A stretch of 64,000 nucleotides of DNA from Crassaminicella indica (GTDB lineage Bacteria > Bacillota > Clostridia > Peptostreptococcales > Thermotaleaceae). The position numbers and the translations under genes are program-made. The notes under the pieces are model-generated. The model was not told the DNA's origin, did no database searches, and worked only from the letters and a program-made list of their open reading frames with translations. Each line of letters begins with the position of its first letter. Positions within the stretch are counted from its first letter, which is position 1. Location of the stretch: positions 1,461,058-1,525,057 of the forward strand of contig NZ_CP078093.1 of the NCBI RefSeq assembly GCF_019203185.1, read 5' to 3'. Positions 17,445 through 25,300 of this stretch are shown here, one piece after another.

Positions 17445-17987
17445 ATGAATAACGAAGATAAATTATTTAATTTAATGGAGAAGATGTATAGTGAATTGCA
17501 AGAAGTACGAAAAGAGGTTAAAGATAATAGCAATAGATTGAATAATATTGAAACTAGACTAGATAACATGGACAATAGACTAGATAATATTGATATTAGG
17601 CTAGAGAATGTTGAGACAAGGTTAGAAAATGTTGAGACAAGGCTAGAGAATGTTGAGACAAGACTAGAAAATGTTGAGACAAGGTTAGAGAATGTTGAGA
17701 CAAGACTAGAGAATGTTGAGATAAGGCTAGAAAATGTTGAGACAAGGTTAGAGAATGTTGAGACAAGGCTAGAAAATGTTGAAACAAGGCTAGAGAATGT
17801 TGAAGATAGATTAGATAATATGGATAATAGACTAGATCGCATTGAAAATGTTGAAAAAACAATTCTTTATTATACTATTGGACTAGATAAAGAAATCAAT
17901 GAAGTGTCACAAACAATTAAAGAGCATAATAATATGTTTGATGCATATAGTGTAGAACAATTAAAAAAGCAAAAACAAGAGCAATAA
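17445..17987 (+). CDS. Long coiled-coil protein with tandem RLENVET heptads
   Basis: The 180-residue protein is almost entirely a predicted coiled coil. Residues about 30-135 consist of fifteen heptads; ten central ones read RLENVE followed by T, I or D, encoded by near-identical 21-bp units. The N-terminal part (NLMEKMYSELQEVRKEV) and the C-terminal ILYYTIGLDKEINEVSQTIKEHN are non-repetitive. No enzyme domain is visible and the protein is not recognised by family. It lies between csrA and the flagellin gene on the same strand, with a possible promoter (-10 TACAAT near 17412) and its own terminator, so it may be an independent insertion in the flagellar locus. Similar heptad proteins occur widely in Clostridia. 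Confidence 0.7.
   Translation: MNNEDKLFNLMEKMYSELQEVRKEVKDNSNRLNNIETRLDNMDNRLDNIDIRLENVETRLENVETRLENVETRLENVETRLENVETRLENVEIRLENVETRLENVETRLENVETRLENVEDRLDNMDNRLDRIENVEKTILYYTIGLDKEINEVSQTIKEHNNMFDAYSVEQLKKQKQEQ
17598..17807 (+). repeat. Ten tandem 21-bp repeats
   Basis: Each unit encodes RLENVE plus one residue (core AATGTTGAGACAAGG). Units differ only at a few silent positions, so expansion or contraction by slippage keeps the frame. Both strands stay open because the period is a multiple of three. Confidence 0.95.
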
Positions 17988-18012
17988 TTTGCTCAAAGAA
18001 TAATAACTATAG

Positions 18013-18044
18013 AAGTAGGGAATAAATTCTCTACTATTTTTTTT
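18013..18044 (+). terminator. Terminator after the coiled-coil gene
   Basis: AGTAG (18014-18018) with GAA pairs with TTC and CTACT (18031-18035), followed by ATTTTTTTT. Confidence 0.7.
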
Positions 18045-18066
18045 ACAAAAAAATTATAAAAAACAC

Positions 18067-18093
18067 TAAAGTATAAAAAACTCATGCCGATAA
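18067..18093 (+). promoter_or_regulatory. Sigma-D promoter of flagellin 1
   Basis: TAAA (18067-18070), 15 bases, then GCCGATAA (18086-18093): an exact match to the flagellar sigma consensus. The expected leader is about 105 bases long. Confidence 0.9.
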
Positions 18094-18163
18094 TAATAAT
18101 ACAAGCAATAAATAAACCTTACATATCGGCCGAGTGTGAGATGAAAAACTAAATAAAACAATT

Positions 18164-18176
18164 GGACAGGATGTCT
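18164..18176 (+). promoter_or_regulatory. CsrA-type hairpin 1 in the flagellin 1 leader
   Basis: GACA (18165-18168), GGA, TGTC (18172-18175). The core ACAGGATGT equals the centre of the CsrA selected consensus RUACARGGAUGU, with GGA in the loop. Confidence 0.75.
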
Positions 18177-18184
18177 ATAAAAAT

Positions 18185-18200
18185 CATTCAGGGAGGAATG
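18185..18200 (+). promoter_or_regulatory. CsrA-type hairpin 2 over the flagellin 1 Shine-Dalgarno
   Basis: CATTC (18185-18189) pairs with GAATG (18196-18200) around the loop AGGGAG, which is the ribosome site. Dual sites, one at the SD, are the known pattern for CsrA repression of hag in Bacillus. Confidence 0.75.
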
Positions 18201-18204
18201 TAAA

Positions 18205-19863
18205 ATGAGAATCAACCATAACTTAATGGCAATGAACACACATAGACAAATGGGAATTAATCAGTTTAATTCTTCAAAGTCTATTGAAAAATTATCTTCA
18301 GGTTTAAGAATCAATAGAGCTGGAGATGACGCAGCAGGACTTTCAATTAGTGAAAAAATGAGAGCACAAATAAGAGGACTTAATCAAGCATCAAGAAATG
18401 CTCAAGATGGTATTTCTATGATCCAAACAGCAGAAGGTGCATTAAATGAAACGCAAGCTATTCTTCAAAGAATGAGAGAACTTGCAGTGCAGTCATCAAA
18501 TGCAACAAATACAGATGAAGATAGAGCAGCACTACAAGATGAAGTTAGTCAGTTAAAAGCAGAAATAGATAGAATAGGAAATACTACAGAATTCAACACA
18601 AAAAAATTACTTAATGGAGATATGGCAGGAGATGGAACAACTATTGTTGGAGAAAATGTAACTACAGGTGCTGTATCTATGACACAGCAAGCTGCTAAAA
18701 CTACAGCAACTAATGTTATGAAATCAGCTGATTTATCAAGCTTGGACTTTACTGTAAAAGATACAATTACAATAGATGGACATGATATAGAAATAGATTG
18801 GGAAAAACATCTATCTGATGCAGATCAAAATTTACTAAAAAAAGATTATAGTGGTACAGCTATGACAGCTGATGAAGAAGCAGCTGCATTAAAAGCTGTA
18901 GAGGATGCAATCAATAGTGCTATAGACGAATATAATTCATCTAATGCAGCTGGTGCAAAAGTATCTCATGTAAATCTTTATACAGATGCTACAAATAAAG
19001 TAGTAATAGAAAGTGGTATAAAAGGTGAAGAATCAGAAATTACTTTTACAGGCAAAGCAAATAGTATTGCTGATGAAATTCTAGGGGATGCTTCTCAAGG
19101 GACTATAACAGATAAAGGTGATAATATTGTTGACTTTACATTAGCTGGTACAGAAACACTTCAATTTGAAATAAATGGAGTATCATTAAAAACAGCTGCT
19201 TTAGCTGCTGCTACTTCTGGTACAACTTCAGGAGATACAGTTGCTACTGATTTACAGACAAAAATTAATGCTGCTATTTCAACTTATAATACAAATGCTG
19301 GATTAAGTAAAGGTGATGAAGGTTTTATTGAAGATGTAACTATAGATGCAAAGGACGGCAAATTCATTATAACAAGTCCAACAGGTTCTATTAGCTTTAC
19401 AGAACAAGACGGGGACAATACTTTAGAAAATATGGGGCTAACTGATACACAAACAGAAGCTGCAGCACAAGGGGCAGTAAGTCTTCAAATCGGTGCAAAT
19501 AGAGGGCAAACTATGTCATTTGGTATTAGTGACATGAGATCATCAGCTCTTAAAGTAAATACAGTAGATATATCTACGCAGTCAGGAGCATCAATGGCAA
19601 TTGATGATATAGATAGTGCTATTCAAGCAGTATCTAAACAAAGAAGTGCATTAGGAGCTGTTCAAAACAGACTAGAGCATTCTATCAAAAACTTAGATAC
19701 ATCATCAGAAAATCTACAAGCAGCAGAAAGTAGAATTAGAGATGTAGATATGGCAAAAGAAATGATGAACTTCCAAAAGAACAATATCCTACAGCAAGCA
19801 GCACAATCAATGTTGGCTCAAGCTAATCAAGCTCCACAAGGAGTACTTCAGTTGTTAAGATAA
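18205..19863 (+). CDS. fliC: Flagellin 1 (large)
   Basis: The 552-residue flagellin has the conserved D0/D1 ends: [15 protein letters not shown] and [21 protein letters not shown] at the N terminus, and [16 protein letters not shown] at the C terminus. Between residues about 140 and 425 is a long variable insert rich in Ala, Thr and Asp, the surface D2/D3 part, which offers Ser and Thr sites for glycan. The transcript starts at a sigma-D promoter and carries two CsrA-type hairpins in the leader. Downstream the transcript is expected to include an array of similar hairpins. The glycosylation island 2 kb away probably modifies this protein. Confidence 0.95.
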   Translation: MRINHNLMAMNTHRQMGINQFNSSKSIEKLSSGLRINRAGDDAAGLSISEKMRAQIRGLNQASRNAQDGISMIQTAEGALNETQAILQRMRELAVQSSNATNTDEDRAALQDEVSQLKAEIDRIGNTTEFNTKKLLNGDMAGDGTTIVGENVTTGAVSMTQQAAKTTATNVMKSADLSSLDFTVKDTITIDGHDIEIDWEKHLSDADQNLLKKDYSGTAMTADEEAAALKAVEDAINSAIDEYNSSNAAGAKVSHVNLYTDATNKVVIESGIKGEESEITFTGKANSIADEILGDASQGTITDKGDNIVDFTLAGTETLQFEINGVSLKTAALAAATSGTTSGDTVATDLQTKINAAISTYNTNAGLSKGDEGFIEDVTIDAKDGKFIITSPTGSISFTEQDGDNTLENMGLTDTQTEAAAQGAVSLQIGANRGQTMSFGISDMRSSALKVNTVDISTQSGASMAIDDIDSAIQAVSKQRSALGAVQNRLEHSIKNLDTSSENLQAAESRIRDVDMAKEMMNFQKNNILQQAAQSMLAQANQAPQGVLQLLR

Positions 19864-19910
19864 TTAGTGAACCAATTTTAATGTATTAAAATTGTGTAAG
19901 TTGGGTTTTG

Positions 19911-20050
19911 TTATAATTCAGGGACGAATTATAAAACTCAGGGACGAGTAAAATACCTAATATTAATATATTACGCTCAGGGACGAGTTGATACGACCTA
20001 TATATTTGCAGGACGCAAAAAGGTATAGGTGTATTAACTCGTCTTTTGTT
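19911..20050 (+). ncRNA. Candidate CsrA decoy array in the 3' region of the flagellin 1 transcript
   Basis: Three 14-base units share TCAGGGACGA: ATTCAGGGACGAAT (19916-19929, inside a 9-bp stem), ACTCAGGGACGAGT (19936-19949) and GCTCAGGGACGAGT (19975-19988). Each folds with AGGGAC in the loop, and the stem bases change together (ATTC/GAAT against ACTC/GAGT). A larger hairpin follows at 19982-20043: GACGAGTT/AACTCGTC at the base, ACCTATA/TATAGGT inside, and TTTGC-AGGAC-GCAAA at the tip, ending in TTTTGTTT. All present GGA in a loop, the CsrA ligand. It could be a 3' UTR sponge; a REP-like repeat is the alternative. Confidence 0.55.
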
Positions 20051-20082
20051 TAAAGATATAAATAAAGAATATAACGGCTGAT

Positions 20083-20117
20083 GGATGAGTTGAGTTTATA
20101 TATTTTTCAACTCATCC
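20083..20117 (+). other. Eleven-base-pair hairpin upstream of csrA2
   Basis: GGATGAGTTGA (20083-20093) pairs perfectly with TCAACTCATCC (20107-20117). GGA lies in the stem here, so it is not an obvious CsrA site. The rest of the 417-base gap before csrA2 holds AT-rich inverted segments (20173-20243) and no gene. Confidence 0.6.
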
Positions 20118-20280
20118 TGCTGGAGAAAAAATTGAAACATCACTAAGAAATGACAAAATTCGACACACTGATTTAGTAATATATATATGGTCCTATAGAA
20201 TTATAAAAAACAAGCATATAAGACTATATATATGGGACTAAAATATTATAAATAAAGTTGAATTTCAAGGAGGAAGAAAG

Positions 20281-20454
20281 ATGTTAGTTATAGGCAGGAA
20301 GCCAGGAGAATATGTAGTTATAGGGGAGAATATTAAAGTAAAGGTAGTAAAAAGCAATGATGGAGATCTAAGACTTGCCATCGATGCACCCAAAGATATA
20401 AAAATTGTTCGTGGAGAAATATACGAACAAGAACACTTACAAGAAGCTAAATAA
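20281..20454 (+). CDS. csrA: Carbon storage regulator CsrA (second, short copy)
   Basis: The 57-residue protein begins MLVIGRKPGEYVVIGENIKV and contains LRLAIDAPKDIKIVRGEIYEQ, so it is a clear CsrA paralogue. The RNA-contacting Arg6 and the Arg of IVRGEIY are kept, while VHRKE of the first copy is changed to IVRGE and the C-terminal extension is shorter by about 17 residues. That extension is where FliW binds CsrA in Bacillus, so this copy may answer to FliW weakly or not at all (inference). AAGGAGGAAG precedes the ATG. It sits alone between the two flagellin genes and is followed by a terminator hairpin with a GGA tip. Confidence 0.9.
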   Translation: MLVIGRKPGEYVVIGENIKVKVVKSNDGDLRLAIDAPKDIKIVRGEIYEQEHLQEAK

Positions 20455-20462
20455 AGATATAA

Positions 20463-20540
20463 ACTCAGGGACGAGTTGACTTTTATGACTATACAGCAGG
20501 ATGCTGAAATAGTCATAAGGTTAGGCTCGTCCCTTTTAAA
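20463..20540 (+). terminator. csrA2 terminator with CsrA-type tip
   Basis: GGGACGAG (20468-20475) pairs with CTCGTCCC (20526-20533), TATGACTAT (20484-20492) with ATAGTCATA (20509-20517), and the tip is CAGCA-GGA-TGCTG (20494-20506); TTTT follows. The 14-base unit ACTCAGGGACGAGT (20463-20476) at its foot is identical to 19936-19949. The tip AGGATG matches the CsrA consensus core. Confidence 0.75.
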
Positions 20541-20603
20541 TTTGTTATTTTTAAGTATCACAGAATCCCGGGAACTGTGATGCTTATGAATAAATATAAA
20601 GAA

Positions 20604-20623
20604 AGTGAGAAAGGAAGCTCACT
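20604..20623 (+). promoter_or_regulatory. CsrA-type hairpin in the flagellin 2 leader
   Basis: AGTGAG (20604-20609) pairs with CTCACT (20618-20623) around the loop AAAGGAAG, which presents GGA about 28 bases before the start codon. A second GGAGGA is the ribosome site at 20639-20644. A longer stem upstream (AGTATCACAG at about 20553 with CTGTGATGCT) flanks CCCGGGA. Confidence 0.6.
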
Positions 20624-20650
20624 AAATAAAAAAATCAAGGAGGAATAAAA

Positions 20651-21799
20651 ATGAGAATCAATCACAATTTAATGGCAATGAACACACATCGTCAGTTAGG
20701 AGTTAACAATTTAGCAGGAGCAAAGTCAATTGAAAAATTATCATCAGGATATAGAATAAATAGAGCAGGTGACGATGCTGCAGGTCTTGCAATTTCTGAA
20801 AAAATGAGAGGACAAATAAGAGGACTTAATCAAGCTTCTAGAAATGCTCAAGATTCTATTTCATTAATCCAAACAGCTGAAGGTGCATTACAAGAAACTC
20901 AAGCGATCCTTCAAAGAATGAGAGAATTAGCAGTACAATCTGCCAATGATACAAATGTTAGTGTAGATAGAGATAAAATCCAATCAGAAGTAGATCAATT
21001 ATCAAGAGAAATTACTAGAATTGCAGAAACTACTGAGTTCAATACACAAAAATTATTAAATGGAGATAAACAAAGTGCAAGTGCAGCTATAACTTTCCAC
21101 ATAGGAGCAAATGCTGACCAAAATGTTGATTTAACAATTAACAATATGGATGCAAAAGCGTTGCGTGTAACTAAAGCTACACTTACAGAAACTACAATTT
21201 CAGGAGATTTAAAAGCTACTAATGTAACAACAAATTCTGTTACAATTAAAATTACTACTGGTACAGCAGCAGCTTCTGTTTCTGTAGCAGGTTCAGCAAG
21301 TGCTGGATATACTATAAATGTTACAGCTACTACTGGGACAACAGTAAATGCGTTAAAAACTACATTAGAAGGAAATTCAACAATTGCTAGTTTGTTAAAT
21401 TTTGCTGATGGAACTACTGCAGCAATAACAGCAACAACAGCTGGTGTGACAGTAACTGCTGCTGATTATTCAGATGCAGATTCTAAAAGTGGAAGTGGTA
21501 TTCAAGTAAATACTCAAAGTGCTGCAAATACAGCTATAACAACTATCAATAATGCTATTAATACGGTTTCAAAAGAAAGAGCTAAATTAGGTGCTATGCA
21601 AAATAGATTAGAGCATACGATCAAAAACCTAGATACAGCTTCTGAAAACCTACAAGCTTCTGAATCAAGAATCAGAGATGTAGACATGGCGAAGGAAATG
21701 ATGGAGTTCCAAAAGAACAACATCCTTCAACAAGCTGCTCAGGCAATGCTTGCTCAAGCAAATCAAGCACCTCAAGGCGTACTTCAGCTATTAAGATAA
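20651..21799 (+). CDS. fliC: Flagellin 2
   Basis: The 382-residue flagellin shares nearly the same N-terminal 130 and C-terminal 90 residues with flagellin 1 (for example [21 protein letters not shown] and [16 protein letters not shown]), but the central part is only about 150 residues, Thr and Ala rich. The pair looks like a duplication with divergence of the exposed domain. No sigma-D consensus is seen directly upstream, so it may depend on read-through from csrA2 or a different promoter. The leader carries a GGA-loop hairpin. A terminator follows at 21814. Confidence 0.95.
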   Translation: MRINHNLMAMNTHRQLGVNNLAGAKSIEKLSSGYRINRAGDDAAGLAISEKMRGQIRGLNQASRNAQDSISLIQTAEGALQETQAILQRMRELAVQSANDTNVSVDRDKIQSEVDQLSREITRIAETTEFNTQKLLNGDKQSASAAITFHIGANADQNVDLTINNMDAKALRVTKATLTETTISGDLKATNVTTNSVTIKITTGTAAASVSVAGSASAGYTINVTATTGTTVNALKTTLEGNSTIASLLNFADGTTAAITATTAGVTVTAADYSDADSKSGSGIQVNTQSAANTAITTINNAINTVSKERAKLGAMQNRLEHTIKNLDTASENLQASESRIRDVDMAKEMMEFQKNNILQQAAQAMLAQANQAPQGVLQLLR

Positions 21800-21813
21800 T
21801 TATAAATGTACAT

Positions 21814-21846
21814 AAAAGAGTCAAAGATTTTTTCTTTGGCTCTTTT
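21814..21846 (+). terminator. Terminator after flagellin 2
   Basis: AAAAGAGTCAAAGA pairs with TCTTTGGCTCTTTT around TTTTT. Confidence 0.85.
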
Positions 21847-21921
21847 GTATATTATTTAAAGATTTTGTAAAAAAATCCGATAAATAATAAGAACACTTTT
21901 ATGAAAGGTTGGTGAAAACTG

Positions 21922-23778
21922 GTGGACAATCAGCAGTTATTATTAAATATAGAACTTCTTAAAAAACATGGATATACTGAAGAGATAATTAAAAATCCTA
22001 TACTAGATATTGAAAAAAATAATCAAGGATATGATAACTTACGATATCAAACAGAAGATGGAAAAAAAATATATATTCATAGTAAATATAATATGCAAAG
22101 AGAATGGAAAAGTCTTGAAAAAGATCTTAATCTAGAAGAAAGGGATGCTATATATATTGTATATGGTTTGGGATTGGGATACCATATTAAAGAATTAAAA
22201 AAGAAAATTAGTAGTAGAAGCTATATATATGTTATTGAGAAAAATTTAGATATTGTTTCTACTTACATGAGGACTCAAAACTTTTTAGAAATTGCTACTG
22301 GAAATATTTTTTTCTTTTTTGGAAGTGATGAAGAAATTCTTACAAGAATCAATCAGAAAATATTTGCTTTCAATGTAATGCCTCTTTTTGGAAATTTAAC
22401 TAATCTAATTCTTCCTTCTTATAAAAATATATACGGAAATTGGATAAATGAAATGCAGAGAAAAATTTTTGATACTATTAGGCATGCTTATTTTATGCTA
22501 GGAAATGATATGGAAGATACAATTATTGGAATTAAAAATAATTTAGAGAACATCAATACATTACTTGAAAGTCCTAGTATTGAATTATTAAAAAATGCGT
22601 ATTCAAATAAGCCAGTTATAATTGTAGCAGCAGGACCTTCTTTAGATAAAAATATTCATGAGTTAAAAAAACTGCAAGGAAAGGCTTTGATTATAGCAAC
22701 GGATGCAGTTTTATCTACTTTGAAAAAATATGAAATTGTTCCTGATGGGGTGGTAACTATTGAAAGAATGTTACTAACCTATGAGAAGTTTTATAAAGAT
22801 AAAGAAATCAATCCTAAAACCGTTTTTATTGGTCCTACTGTTGTGCGACCAGAAATATTTTCTACATTGAAAGATAACAAAAAATTAATTTGTCTAAAGC
22901 AAGGAGAAAAGATAAACGAATGGATAAATAATGATATTCTAGGAGAGAATCGCTTGCTTTCAATGGGAACATCTTGCGCTCATATAGCTTTTTCTTTTGC
23001 TAAATATATTGGGGCAAATCCTATTATATTTATTGGACAAGATTTGGCATACACTAAGGATGGTGTTACCCATTCTAATGATGTTGAAATTAAGAACAAA
23101 GTAGACACTACAAATAATCAACAAATCACTTTTGTTAAGGGAATAGACGGAGAAATGTTACCTACTAGTCATGCTTTCAAACAGTTTTTAACTTGGTTTG
23201 AATTAGAGATTGGTAAGGATAATGGAACAAGAGAATATATTGATGCTACCGAAGGAGGGGCATATATCTCTGGTACAAAAATAATGACTCTAAAAGAAAC
23301 TATAGAAAAATATTGTAATGAGAAAGTTATTCCATTACATGAGAAGGTTCCAAAAAGCGAAAAATCAGAAGAAAAATATGATAGAGCTATTATAGAAGTA
23401 GAGAAATTAATTGAAAAATTTCAACAAATCAAAAAGGAAGCTAATTTACAAATATTAAGGTTAGATAAGCTTCAAACTAAAGTAATTCGAAATAAAAAAG
23501 ATTTTAAGATGAAAGACAAAGAAAAAATTTATAAAGTTCTTAATCAAGGAAAAGAAATAGAAGATTTAATACTAAAGCATGATATTGCTAGAACTCTTTT
23601 TCAGGCACCTTTTATGATGGCAGCTACAAAGGTAAGAATGTTAGGAAATGAAGCAAGCTATGAAAATATGAAAGAAAATGTGCAAATTCAAAAGAAAATG
23701 GTAGCATCTTTTATAGTAGGGTGTTACAGTGTCATAGAGGTATTAATAGATGTTCTTCAAAAAATGAAGAAAGAATAG
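21922..23778 (+). CDS. Motility accessory factor (Maf/DUF115) flagellin nonulosonic acid transferase
   Basis: The 618-residue protein matches the Maf family: a DUF115 core with IVAAGPSLDKNIHELKKL (nucleotide-sugar binding), IATDAVLSTLKKYEIVPDGVVTIE, MGTSCAHIAFSFAKYIGANPIIFIGQDLAYTKDG, and TEGGAYISGTK. Maf proteins transfer pseudaminic or legionaminic acid to Ser/Thr of flagellin in the cytoplasm. Position between the flagellins and the pse genes agrees. The start is a GTG at 21922 with GGTTGGTG upstream. It opens the glycosylation operon. Confidence 0.85.
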   Translation: MDNQQLLLNIELLKKHGYTEEIIKNPILDIEKNNQGYDNLRYQTEDGKKIYIHSKYNMQREWKSLEKDLNLEERDAIYIVYGLGLGYHIKELKKKISSRSYIYVIEKNLDIVSTYMRTQNFLEIATGNIFFFFGSDEEILTRINQKIFAFNVMPLFGNLTNLILPSYKNIYGNWINEMQRKIFDTIRHAYFMLGNDMEDTIIGIKNNLENINTLLESPSIELLKNAYSNKPVIIVAAGPSLDKNIHELKKLQGKALIIATDAVLSTLKKYEIVPDGVVTIERMLLTYEKFYKDKEINPKTVFIGPTVVRPEIFSTLKDNKKLICLKQGEKINEWINNDILGENRLLSMGTSCAHIAFSFAKYIGANPIIFIGQDLAYTKDGVTHSNDVEIKNKVDTTNNQQITFVKGIDGEMLPTSHAFKQFLTWFELEIGKDNGTREYIDATEGGAYISGTKIMTLKETIEKYCNEKVIPLHEKVPKSEKSEEKYDRAIIEVEKLIEKFQQIKKEANLQILRLDKLQTKVIRNKKDFKMKDKEKIYKVLNQGKEIEDLILKHDIARTLFQAPFMMAATKVRMLGNEASYENMKENVQIQKKMVASFIVGCYSVIEVLIDVLQKMKKE

Positions 23779-23789
23779 GAGGCGAACAA

Positions 23790-24134
23790 ATGAAGGAACA
23801 AGAAATATTAGTAAAAGAGACAACAGAAGAATTAAATACTTATTTACCTAAAATGATTAATGGAATAGAAAATTTTGTAGAATATGTAATGCAATCAAAG
23901 GAACAAGATGCTCAAAAACTATTACCCGTTATTTTTGAAGGGTTAGAGTGGATTGCACAAGCAATTTATTTAAAGAATAGGATAAAACAAGGAACTATGA
24001 AGGAGCAGGAGTTAGTAGAAAAATTACCACTGCTTATAGATGCATATGAAAATAGGGATTTTATTTTAATTAGTGATATTTTAGATTATGAAATAAAACC
24101 GATACTAGAAAAATGGATTCATCGGATACATTAA
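23790..24134 (+). CDS. Hypothetical helical protein next to the Maf gene
   Basis: The 114-residue protein (start ATG at 23790, AGGAGGCG at 23778-23785) is acidic and mostly helical, with EILVKETTEELNTYLPKMINGIENFVEYV. It has no catalytic motif I can name. A longer frame begins at 23721 inside the Maf gene, but the strong ribosome site favours 23790. It is often seen with Maf genes in clostridial flagellar islands, so it may help the transferase or act as a flagellin chaperone; this is a guess from context. Confidence 0.6.
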   Translation: MKEQEILVKETTEELNTYLPKMINGIENFVEYVMQSKEQDAQKLLPVIFEGLEWIAQAIYLKNRIKQGTMKEQELVEKLPLLIDAYENRDFILISDILDYEIKPILEKWIHRIH

Positions 24135-24159
24135 ATAAAAAGAAAAAGGTGGTTTAAAT

Positions 24160-25215
24160 ATGTTAAATAATTCTTCTATTTTAATAACAGGAGGAACAGG
24201 TTCCTTTGGAAAAAAGTTTATAGAAATGATTTTTGATAGATATAAACCATCTAGAGTAGTAATTTATTCTAGAGATGAATATAAACAGGATTTAGTTAAG
24301 AGAGAATTTTTAGCTAAACTTACATATAAACAGTTTAAAAAACTAAGATTTTTTATAGGAGATGTTAGAGATAAAGATAGATTATACAGGGCTTTTGATG
24401 GTATAGATTATGTAATCCATGCTGCTGCAATGAAACAGGTACCAGCTTGTGAATATAACCCATTTGAAGCAATAAAGACCAATATACATGGGGCTCAAAA
24501 TATAATAGATGCTGCAATTGATAGAGGGGTAAAAAAAGTTGTAGCCTTATCAACAGATAAAGCTGTTAATCCAATCAACTTATATGGAGGAACAAAATTA
24601 GTATCGGACAAATTATTTATATCTGCCAATGCATATTCTGGAGGTAAAAGTACAATATTTTCTGTAGTAAGATACGGAAATGTTGCTGGAAGTAGAGGAT
24701 CGGTCATACCATTTTTTAGAAATTTAATAGAGCAAGGAAAGATGGAATTACCGATCACTGATTTTAGAATGACAAGATTCTGGATTACGCTAGAAGAAGG
24801 GGTAAATTTAGTATTCAAGGCGTTAGAGGAATCTAGAGGGGGAGAAACTTATATATCCAAGATACCTTCTTTCAAAATAACAGATCTAGCGAAAGCAATG
24901 CTAGATGATGTACAAATGAATGAGGTTGGAATAAGAGAAGGAGAAAAGCTACATGAAGTAATGATAACAAAGGATGATTCAAGAACAACCTATGAATATG
25001 AAAAGCATTATATTATATACCCACATTTTGATTGGTGGAATTCTAAAAAGCATTTTACTCCAGGTGGGAAATTAATAGAAGAGGGATTTGAATATAATTC
25101 AGGTAATAATACAGAGTGGCTAAGTGTAGAAGATCTAAGAAAAGCTCTGAAAGATTTGAACATGATTCCAAATATATCAAGTAGAAAAGTGGAAGTTGCA
25201 GCAACAATTGATTAG
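24160..25215 (+). CDS. pseB: UDP-N-acetylglucosamine 4,6-dehydratase (inverting)
   Basis: The 351-residue protein is an extended SDR enzyme: NAD-binding TGGTGSFGKKF at residues about 9-19, DVRDKDRL, HAAAMKQVPACEYNP, and the catalytic-region NLYGGTKLVSDKLF with the Tyr and Lys of YxxxK. This pattern is that of PseB, which dehydrates UDP-GlcNAc and inverts C5, the first step of pseudaminic acid synthesis. The capsule enzyme FlaA1/CapD is the nearest alternative. pseC follows. Confidence 0.9.
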   Translation: MLNNSSILITGGTGSFGKKFIEMIFDRYKPSRVVIYSRDEYKQDLVKREFLAKLTYKQFKKLRFFIGDVRDKDRLYRAFDGIDYVIHAAAMKQVPACEYNPFEAIKTNIHGAQNIIDAAIDRGVKKVVALSTDKAVNPINLYGGTKLVSDKLFISANAYSGGKSTIFSVVRYGNVAGSRGSVIPFFRNLIEQGKMELPITDFRMTRFWITLEEGVNLVFKALEESRGGETYISKIPSFKITDLAKAMLDDVQMNEVGIREGEKLHEVMITKDDSRTTYEYEKHYIIYPHFDWWNSKKHFTPGGKLIEEGFEYNSGNNTEWLSVEDLRKALKDLNMIPNISSRKVEVAATID

Positions 25216-25300
25216 ATAGAAGCTTTAAAATAATTAGTTAAGAGATAGTACGTTTAAAAGATAAAGTATAATTTAAAATAATACTGGAGTGGATGATGAA

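Noticed and set aside
17598..17807. Tandem repeats considered as a CRISPR array
   Set aside because: Units are contiguous 21-mers without spacers and lie inside a reading frame.
17384..17862. Long open frames on the minus strand across the 21-bp repeats
   Set aside because: A repeat whose length is a multiple of three keeps all frames open; the minus-strand peptides are simple LVSTFSS-type repeats with no ribosome site.
18205..21799. Phase-variable flagellin pair by inversion
   Set aside because: Both genes are in the same direction and no inverted repeats or recombinase gene flank them.
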